Source: Castor canadensis (lineage: Eukaryota > Chordata > Mammalia > Rodentia > Castoridae). From it: a DNA stretch of 64,000 bases. The stretch is from positions 26,860,001-26,924,000 of the forward strand of contig NC_133392.1 of NCBI RefSeq assembly GCF_047511655.1, read 5' to 3'. Positions 53,868 through 64,000 of the stretch are shown here, piece after piece. How positions within the stretch are numbered: position 1 is the stretch's first letter; every line of letters begins with the position of its first letter. The notes beneath the pieces were generated by a model. That model was given only the letters and a program-made list of their open reading frames with translations. It was not told the DNA's origin and did no database searches. The translations under genes were made by a program, and so were the position numbers.

Positions 53868-55493
53868 TGTCATCCAAAGACATCATGTAGACTCCACTTT
53901 GTTCAACATAGATTTTTGGTTTTGTGGCATCCAAATGTAGACAGTCATTCACCTCACAGCCTTGGATTTGTCTGTTTTTGTGTGTGTGTATGTATGTGTG
54001 TATGTATATATACATACACATACATACATACATATATATTCCCCTCTCTCTCTCTTTTCCTTTCTTACTATAATATCAATACCTAGTCTGAATATCATTG
54101 TTCAAGAGCTGGGAAAGAACCAAACTCTTCATAAGGGCAGGGAATGTTAAGTTTCAGCGGCTTGTGTTGTCCTTTCAAAGTTTTCCTATCAAAGCTCTAC
54201 TGGTTCTTGGAGGCCAAACAGTGACAAGGATCCTGTGGGTCTGTTGGAGGTGACCCTTACCTCCTGCCTGGGCCCCCAAGACTCTACACAGGCTATAGGA
54301 AAGCGAGTCATACCACTCCAGTAGCAGCAGGGATAGGACATGAGAACCACAGATAAACAAGGTATTTCTTCCAAGTGGTCAGTTTAAAACAAACAAACAA
54401 CAAAAGACTTACTCAAAATTGAAGAGAAAATACTGTGAGAGAGCCAGGCTGTGGGACTGCCTTTCCAAAGACCCCCAGTTTCCTTAGTCTATCTGTTTCC
54501 AGAGAACAAAAAGACACAAAGACCCAAAGGCCATGCTGAGGATGGACGAGGACACTGGTCACCTGTGGGCACAGGTCAAAGGGCAGATATGCAGGAAGCT
54601 ATACCTCTATCCTCCACCAGGTCTAGGGCATCCTGCTCACAGAAGGCCCAGATCCACCAACACCCAGGCCTGCACATTCTCTTCTGGCCAACTTGGGAAA
54701 GAGCCACAAAATTCCCTTGTCTAGAAGAGAATTCCTGCCTGCTCACTGGTAGCATTCTTCTTTCCTCCAGCTGGCTAATGTTATTTGTTTTTAAGAGAAA
54801 AACAAAAGTAGGCAGCATAATCTTCTACACCTGAACCAGCCTATTAGTCAGCCAGAGCTGCTGGGACGGGGCCACTGGAGGATGCACAGAGGTGCACTGC
54901 TCTAGTCACCTGGGATTTGAGAAAGCATCAAGGTTAATAAGGGTTATTAACCTGTCTCACACAATTAGCCCAAAGCCAGCTCTACAAACACTGGCAGCCA
55001 CAGTGACAATGCCCAGGACCCTGAAGATTTCCTTCTTCACCCAGAACAAGGACAAGCTACTTCCTGGACTTAGACACAGCAAAATTCTCTTAAACTAAAA
55101 GTAGAGTATAAATCCACTCCATCACCAGGAATCATCCCAGGGTACAATCCCAGTTCCCCTCCTTGAGGGGCTTTCAAAACACACATCTCTCTGACCCAAG
55201 CAGGAAGGTGAGATATGACTTGAAATGGGGGAAGAAAGGGATGAGAATGGGGAATGAGGAATGAGTCACAGAACCAATTTCTAAGTCCTCCACAACACTG
55301 CACTTTTGTGGGGAAAAGGCATCCACACCCCAAACTGTACCTGGAGATGTAGAAAATATGGGAGAGGAGAAGAAAAAAAACAAACATAAAGAGAACAAAG
55401 TGGCTGCACCACTTCTGAAAGTCACTTAATGCTTCTCTATGAGTCTTCCCTCCCCTGGTTGTTGCCAAGTTCCTGGGCACAGGCAGGCCTGCC
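52630..55493 (-). other. WBP1L: WBP1L 3' UTR (probable extent)
   Basis: Human WBP1L has a 3' UTR of a few kilobases, so most of this stretch is likely untranslated WBP1L sequence. Candidate AATAAA signals on the minus strand are at 53129-53124 and 52635-52630, and I favour the farther one from the expected length. The 132-codon plus frame at 53163-53561 and the minus frames here are chance. The UTR includes a long (CA)n run at 53809-53861 and a TATG/ACAT-rich stretch at 53980-54035. Confidence 0.5.
53809..53861. repeat. (CA)n microsatellite in the WBP1L 3' UTR
   Basis: About 26 nearly uninterrupted CA units, with further CA/CATA units to the left (53792-53808). It would be read as (UG)n in WBP1L mRNA. 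Confidence 0.95.
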
Positions 55494-58595
<3,102 letters not shown>

Positions 58596-58682
58596 CTCTT
58601 TTTTTTTTTTTTTGGCACTGGGGCTTGAACTCAGGGCTTGTAAGGTAAGCATTCTATCATTTGAGCCATTCCACCAGCCCTC
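58596..58682 (-). repeat. ID-like SINE
   Basis: T17 tail, GGGGCTTGAACTCAGGGC and ATCATTTGAGCCATTCCACC. Confidence 0.82.
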
Positions 58683-58828
58683 ACTGATTTAATCTTAACA
58701 AGACCAATGAAGTTACAGATAAAGAATGATAAAAAAATTCAATTAAAATATGTGGTGTATAAATATTTTCATATGCCAAGCTTCCATTTGTCTTTTTAAA
58801 TTACTATAGATTTTACTTATTTAGTTTT

Positions 58829-58935
58829 TTTTGAGATGGGGTCTTGCTATGTAGCCTAGTCTGGCCTTGAACTCATGATCCTCCTGCCTCCAGAGTCTGA
58901 GTGCTGGGATTATAGTCATGTACCTCTAGCCCAGC
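58829..58935 (-). repeat. B1/7SL-like SINE
   Basis: TTTTTTGAGATGGGGTCTTG, CTAGTCTGGCCTTGAACTC and GTGCTGGGATTATAG are the reversed B1 body. Confidence 0.78.
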
Positions 58936-58952
58936 ATAATGCTTTTTGTTCT

Positions 58953-59310
58953 TTTTAGTGGGATTGGGGTTTGAACTCAGGGCTTCCCAGTACTTGAGCC
59001 ACACTTCCAGCCTTTTTTGCTATAGTTATTTTGGAGATAGGGTCTCAGGTTTTTTACCCAGACCAGCCTGGACTGTGATCCTCCTATTTTATGCTTCCCA
59101 CCATTACTGGGGTGACAGAAGCTCACACCACACCCAGCATTTTTTGTCGAATAGCTTGGGATGGCAGACACACACCACCGTACCCAGACATTGGTTAGGA
59201 AGGGGTCTATCGAACTTTTTGCCCTGGCTGGCCTTGAACTGTAATCTTCCTGATCTCAGCCTCCCAAGTAGCTAGAATTACAGGTGTGACTCACAGGTCC
59301 TGGCTTATTT
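58953..59310 (-). repeat. Trimeric SINE: two 7SL-like monomers plus ID-like tail
   Basis: On plus, a shortened ID-like tail (58960-59015), a reversed monomer of the second type (59018-59145, with GACCAGCCTGGACTGTGATC) and a reversed monomer of the first type (59150-59310, with CCTCCCAAGTAGCTAGAATT) follow one another. Confidence 0.72.
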
Positions 59311-59383
59311 TTTATTGACACATAATATGACCTGATTTTTGCTTTAAAACAATTGTACGTATTTTATGTATTTATATATGGCT

Positions 59384-59575
59384 AGGCATGGTGGCTCCTT
59401 GCCGGAGGTGGAGGCAAGAAGATCAGAGGTTCAAGGTCTGTCTGGACTATATAGTGAGATCTTCTCTCAAAAAATAAAAAAATTATATAGTGGTTGAGGA
59501 TGTAAGCTCAGTTGTAGAGCACTTGCTTACCTAGCATGGGTGAGACCCAGAATCCATCCCCAGCATAATAAACAA
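59384..59575 (+). repeat. B1-like monomer plus ID-like element
   Basis: GGCTAGGCATGGTGGCTCC starts a shortened B1-like body ending TCTCTCAAAAAATAAAAAA. An ID-like body (GAGGATGTAAGCTCAGTTG) follows. Confidence 0.65.
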
Positions 59576-59898
59576 ACAAACATATGGACAGAAGGAGAGG
59601 GATGGTGAGGGAGCTAACCAGGAGGTTATTCTGGATGCAGGACAGCATCAGTTCAGGCACCAGTGCCTTCCTTTTTTGCTTATCTGTATTTCCAAGACGA
59701 ACAAGTACTTCTTTGAAGTAGAATGAATATTTTTTCTCAAAAATAATTTTAAAATGCATTGTTATTGAATGAGAGTAGATACTGTTATTCATTTGTTTTC
59801 TATTCCTGAATAACTTCAATTGTTTTTCCACTATACATGCTATATGCATTTTTATTCACTTGCTTTGTAATTATAAATTTCTGTTTACAATTTTTTTT

Positions 59899-60008
59899 TT
59901 TTGAGACAGGTTTTCATTATGTAGTCCAGGCTGGCCTGAACCTCTCAATCCTTCTACCTCAGCATCCCAAGTGCTGTGATTACAGACACACATCGTCATG
60001 CAATCAGC
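59899..60008 (-). repeat. B1/7SL-like SINE
   Basis: TTTTTTTTTTTGAGACAGG, GTAGTCCAGGCTGGCCTGAA and CCCAAGTGCTGTGATTACAG. Confidence 0.82.
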
Positions 60009-60552
60009 ATACCCAAGTGTGTTTATAATTTTTAAAGTATTTCCACATGTATCTCTTGTCAAAATGAGTTAAATCAAGTTAACATTGCTTTTAAAAAAGA
60101 AAAAAAAATCTTTCTCTCCCCCAAAACATTTGTAAATGAATAAATTCAATTTTTCTCCATTTGTATATACACAATATTCCAAAAGTTCCCGGTGACATTT
60201 AGGGTGTGATGCCTGACAAGACTATTCTTCACTGAATCCCCACAAAGCTGCCTCTGAGGCAGAGGCAATAGCCTGATGACTTTTTTCCTTTACCCATCAG
60301 CAGACAGGGGATGTATGCTGAAGTTACAATGCTCCCTTTTGGCCCTTCCCAGATTATACTACTGGAACTTACTTAACTTCCATTTCTTTCCTATCAGGTA
60401 GAAGGATAATTAGTATCTAACTGTATTTTAACCCCCAAGTCATTTTCTCAGTATTTCCTTATCTAAAGGTAAAACAACTTGTTTTATACTGTAGTAAGTG
60501 CTATCTAAGACATGATTTCTCAGCTTTCATAACTTTGTTTTAAACCCATGCA
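60009..60552 (-). other. Unassigned WBP1L intronic sequence
   Basis: AT-rich with no exon or named repeat recognised. Confidence 0.35.
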
Positions 60553-60772
60553 TTTGGGGGAGAGGGACCGGGGTTTGAACTCAGGGCTTTGCATTTGCAA
60601 AGCAGATGCTCTACTGCTTTAGCAACACCTCCAGTCTGTTTTGCTGTGGTTATTTTGGAGATGGGGTTTTGAGAACTATTTACCTAGGCTGGCCTGGAAC
60701 CACAATCCTCCCAATCTCAGCCTCCCAAGAAGCTAAGATTACAGGTATGAGCCACTGGCACATGGTTAAACC
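60553..60772 (-). repeat. Composite SINE
   Basis: Reversed ID-like tail (GGTTTGAACTCAGGGCTTTG, AGATGCTCTACTGCTTTAGC), then a reversed head (CAGCCTCCCAAGAAGCTAAG). Confidence 0.82.
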
Positions 60773-61221
60773 CATGCTTTTATAAGAAAAATCTCATGAA
60801 TTGGTTTTCAGGTTCATCAAATATTCCTGGTCCTCTTGGCCATGTGGGTTGGCTTAAACCTCCTGACTCTCTGTGGTTGGTGAGGCTGTGGGACTAATTC
60901 TAACTACGGAATTGCGACTGGAAGTGACATATGTCATTTAGAGGACAGAACATTTCTTGCAGATGTGAGACTTTCATCTTCCCTTTGCCAAGGTAACTGG
61001 CAGATGGTTATTTCATGGTCAGCCTGGGTCCCAGAGGATGCTGAAGTGGGAACAAAGCTCACACTCAACCTTTAGTGGACATGCCATGCAAGAAACAAAC
61101 GGTTACTTTAGGCCACTAGGATTTTGTATGTGTTTGTTTCTGCAGCAAAACCTAGCCTATCCCCTTATCCTGTCACAGTGTGTTCACAAGGTTTTCTGGA
61201 GGGGATGATTAGGAATCTTTT
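60773..61221 (-). other. Unassigned WBP1L intronic sequence
   Basis: Nothing is recognised here. The text 60820-61150 is unique and has no long frame. Confidence 0.35.
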
Positions 61222-61306
61222 TTTCTTTTCTTCAGTATTGGGGTTTGAACTGGCTTAGAACTTGATAGGCAAGAGATCTACCGCTTGAACCATGTCTCCA
61301 GCCCCT
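61222..61306 (-). repeat. ID-like SINE
   Basis: TTCAGTATTGGGGTTTGAAC, then TCTACCGCTTGAACCATGTC, with a small deletion in the middle. Confidence 0.72.
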
Positions 61307-61550
61307 CATCAGGACTCTTAAAGGAATTTCTAATCTAGACAAAGGATGAGGTCCACTGAATGGAAGTATAATAGAAAAAGACGACTTTTTTTTTAAGGAA
61401 AAATTAGAACAGATAGCAACTAGGAGAAGAAATGAGACAAATGCAACATATATCTTCAGCAAAGTTATCTTTGTCACATCTAACATAGCACAAAAAAATT
61501 TACATGCCTAGGGAAATCCCACAACTCTACTACTTTTTCTTCTTCTTCTT

Positions 61551-61626
61551 TTTTTTTTTTTTTGGTGGCGCTAGGGATAGAATCCAGGGCCTACACCCGC
61601 TTTACCACTGAGCTGCCCCCACAGCC
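61551..61626 (-). repeat. ID-like SINE
   Basis: T-rich tail, GGGATAGAATCCAGGGCC and TTTACCACTGAGCTGCCCCC. Confidence 0.72.
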
Positions 61627-61639
61627 TTAGCCTACTTCT

Positions 61640-61862
61640 TTCTCTTTTTTTTTTTTTTCTTGGTAGGATTGAGATTTGAACTCAGGGCTTCATGCTTGCA
61701 AAGCAGGTGCTCTACCATTTGAGTCATACCTTCAATCCATTTTGCTCTGATTGTTTTGGAGATGGGGGTCTTGCCTCCTTACTTGCCTGGGCTAGCCTCA
61801 AACCATGATCCTCCGCAGTTCAGCCTCCCACATAGCTAGTGAGCCACTGGGACCCAGCTCAG
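61640..61862 (-). repeat. Composite SINE
   Basis: T-rich tail, GAGATTTGAACTCAGGGC, CTCTACCATTTGAGTCATACC, then a reversed head (CAGCCTCCCACATAGCTAG). Confidence 0.8.
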
Positions 61863-62292
61863 CCTATTTCTTTTCATTTCATATTATCGGAAGAAAAACT
61901 ACCCCTACTATGTGCCAGCAGTGTGATGTCTCAAACTGAGTTACAATTTCTTCATTTCTAGCATTAAGACCATAAAGGAATTATTTGTGTGGCTCACAAC
62001 TGGAGGAAAACTAACTTGAGAGCAGAATAGGTCTAGCGGCATGATGGGGTCAGTATAGGTTCAGAAAAGACCCCTAACAAGCTAGTCCCACTTGATGGAA
62101 AGTAGGTCAGAAGACATTCTGATTTGGCCTCACAAACAGGATCCTCTTAGAAGTCAAGCTAGTTAAAGTCATATCCCATCAATTTTAAAAAGGGGAATAT
62201 GCAGACTAGTCCCTATGGTGTTGGGCTAAACTGTATTTAATCTTTTACCTAGATTTCAGAAATAAGGCAGAAAGGGTTTTATTTTTTTGTTT

Positions 62293-62626
62293 GCTTGTTT
62301 GTTTTGGGCAGTACTGGAGGTTAAACTCAGGGCCTCATACTTGCTGGACAGGTATTACTAGAGCCATGCCACCAGCCCTTTTTCCTGTTGGTTATTTTTG
62401 AAAAGGGGTCTTGCTTTATGCCCAGGCCAACCTGGACCATTTACTTGACTCTTATTTGAGCTTCCCTGCATAGCTGAGATGACAGGCACATACCAACCAT
62501 GCCTAGCCATTAGTTGAAATGGGATCTCACAAAAACTTTTTGCCTAGTCTGCCCTCAAACTGCAATCCTCCCGATCTCTGCTTCCCAAGTAGCTAGGATT
62601 ACAGGCTTGAGTTACCACACCCAGCC
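62293..62626 (-). repeat. Trimeric SINE: two 7SL-like monomers plus ID-like tail
   Basis: On plus, an ID-like tail (62308-62378), a reversed monomer of the second type (62380-62505, with CCAGGCCAACCTGGACCATT) and a reversed monomer of the first type (62510-62626, with CTTCCCAAGTAGCTAGGATT). Confidence 0.78.
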
Positions 62627-62762
62627 AAAAGAAAGTTTTAAAAAGTAAAAGCTCATCAAAGACACACACAAGAATAGAAAAATATGACCCTCCCATTATG
62701 TTCCTCCAATACACACCCACCCAGAGACTAGTCTTCCATGAAAAATTGAAAAATTGTGACCT

Positions 62763-62875
62763 TAGCTGGGCATGGTAATGCACACCTGCAATCCCAGCAT
62801 TCAGGAGGCTGAGGCAGTAGGATCATGGGGTTTGAAGTCAGCCTACAGAACACAGTGAGATCTTGTTTTAAAAAC
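62763..62875 (+). repeat. B1/7SL-like SINE
   Basis: AGCTGGGCATGGTAATGCAC, CCCAGCATTCAGGAGGCTGA, then GTGAGATCTTGTTTTAAAAA. Confidence 0.8.
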
Positions 62876-62895
62876 CTATGTGTGAGGGAGTGTGT

Positions 62896-63100
62896 GATGG
62901 GGCATGGTGGTTCACAACTATAATTCCAGCTACTACACAGGAGGCACAGATTATCTAGATTTTGAGGCCAGCCTGGGCAAAAAGTACAAGACCCTATCTG
63001 AAAAACAAGTAAAGCAAAAAGGAATGGGAGCATGGCTTAAGTGGTAGAGTGCTTGCCTACCAAATGAAGGTCCCAGTACCATCCAGAAAAGAAAAAAAAA
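62896..63100 (+). repeat. Composite SINE
   Basis: GATGGGGCATGGTGGTTCAC head, then GGGAGCATGGCTTAAGTGG and AAGGTCCCAGTACCATCC, A-rich end. Confidence 0.8.
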
Positions 63101-63509
63101 AATTATAATCTAAACTCCATGGAAGGGGGAAAAAAAAAAAGGCTGTGATCTGGTGATGGGGATCATTTGTTATGCTATGCAAAATGGAAAACATATTTTT
63201 AAAAACAATCACAGTCCAATGTAGGAACTGAGTCATGTGCCCCAGAATTCACCACAAACTTGGGAAAACATCACTCTTCAACTGGCAGGAAATTCCTCAC
63301 CAGGGAACCAAATCATAAGATAAGTTAGCTCTCCTTCTATCCCATAGGATGGTGAGTGACTTCTCTGTTCCTTTACAGCTCTCAGCAGGAGCTCCTGCCA
63401 CTGCCACTGTGGAAATGGACTGAATTTGGAAAATGAAGACTTCAGAGACTTGCAACTTCATCTGAAAGACAAGGTGACTTTCCTCTAAGTGTGACTGTAG
63501 ATCCAGAGG

Positions 63510-63700
63510 AGAAGCAGGTGGCCTAGGTTCAAATCCTGCCTCACAAGGAACATTTTCCAGCCTTGTGATCTTGGTCTTTTTGTTTTTGCTTCCCTCATCT
63601 GTAAAAAGGGAAGAATAACGGTCTCTGCTGCATTTAGTCGTTGTAAGGTCTGAGTTGACACATGTAGAGTACTCAGAGCCGTGCTTATGCATGCTAAGTT
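63510..63700 (+). repeat. MIR relic
   Basis: GGTTCAAATCCTGCCTCAC, CCTTGTGATCTTGGTC and CCTCATCTGTAAAAAGGGAA follow a MIR. Confidence 0.7.
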
Positions 63701-64000
63701 CTCCAGTTTATTATGATTGTTGTGTTACAGGCATAACCACAGACAGGAAGGATTTCCTTTTAATTTCTTTTAGTCCCCTAAAAGTATTCTATAAAAACCA
63801 TGGGTTAGGAACAAGTCCAAAAAGTTATTCTAGTTTATGTTCTTAACAAAATTTACTGGAAAAATCATGCAACTCCTATTTACTGAACTCCTGCTTTGAA
63901 CAAGGAGCTTTGTCAGCTAATACCAGCATCCCTGCTCGGATCAACCTACCTTTGCCCAGAGGCCTGGACCACTTTGCAGCTCAGCTCCAAGTGGGGCTTG
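63701..64000 (-). other. Unassigned WBP1L intronic sequence, window edge
   Basis: No exon or repeat was recognised up to the end of the window. Confidence 0.35.

Overview
This window is mammalian nuclear DNA and almost certainly comes from a rodent. It holds spliced genes with canonical GT/AG introns, LINE-1 copies, MIR and L2 relics, and very many SINEs built from a 7SL/B1-like head and a tRNA-Ala/ID-like tail. The SINE style and the shared 3' end of the young L1 copies fit a castorimorph rodent, most likely beaver (Castor). The species call is inference; the gene calls are firm.

Gene order is the conserved block around human 10q24.32, read in reverse: BORCS7 (minus, only coding exon 1 at 7740-7877), CYP17A1 (plus, complete, 8 exons, 40128-45485) and WBP1L (minus, last two coding exons at 57463-57624 and 55494-56239). 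The left 7.7 kb is BORCS7 intron 1. It carries a broken ZSWIM1 retrocopy, an L1 3' fragment with a clean target-site duplication, a retrocopied 3' UTR fragment and a nearly perfect 220-bp duplication. WBP1L intron 2 (after 57625) is mostly SINEs.

The interval between BORCS7 and CYP17A1 (about 8-40 kb) has no host gene that I can recognise. It is a layered repeat landscape. A decayed plus-strand endogenous retrovirus shows reverse-transcriptase-like sequence at 14.8-15.45 kb, integrase-like sequence at 18.76-19.15 kb and envelope-TM-like sequence at 28.64-28.97 kb. An LTR-like and leader-like segment at 17.3-17.95 kb may belong to a second element. The integrase-like region is split by a 7.6-kb insertion (19161-26780) made of two head-to-tail L1 copies inside one 15-bp target-site duplication. 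The left copy has an uninterrupted 1272-codon ORF2; the right copy is 5'-truncated and full of breaks. Older L1, MaLR-like LTR, MIR and L2 relics fill much of the rest.

CYP17A1 encodes the steroid 17-alpha-hydroxylase/17,20-lyase. All eight exon lengths sum to 1527 nt (508 codons plus stop), and every splice site is canonical. A TATA box and an SF-1-like element lie just upstream. BORCS7 (lysosome positioning) and WBP1L (membrane adaptor with PPxY motifs) are neighbours by synteny, not by shared pathway.

The observations most worth following up are the two-in-one L1 insertion, a recurring three-part SINE (two 7SL-like monomers plus an ID-like tail, four copies), the templated 220-bp duplication, the retroviral mosaic with an inverted leader segment, and two CYP17A1 active-site differences from human (Leu105, Ser202).
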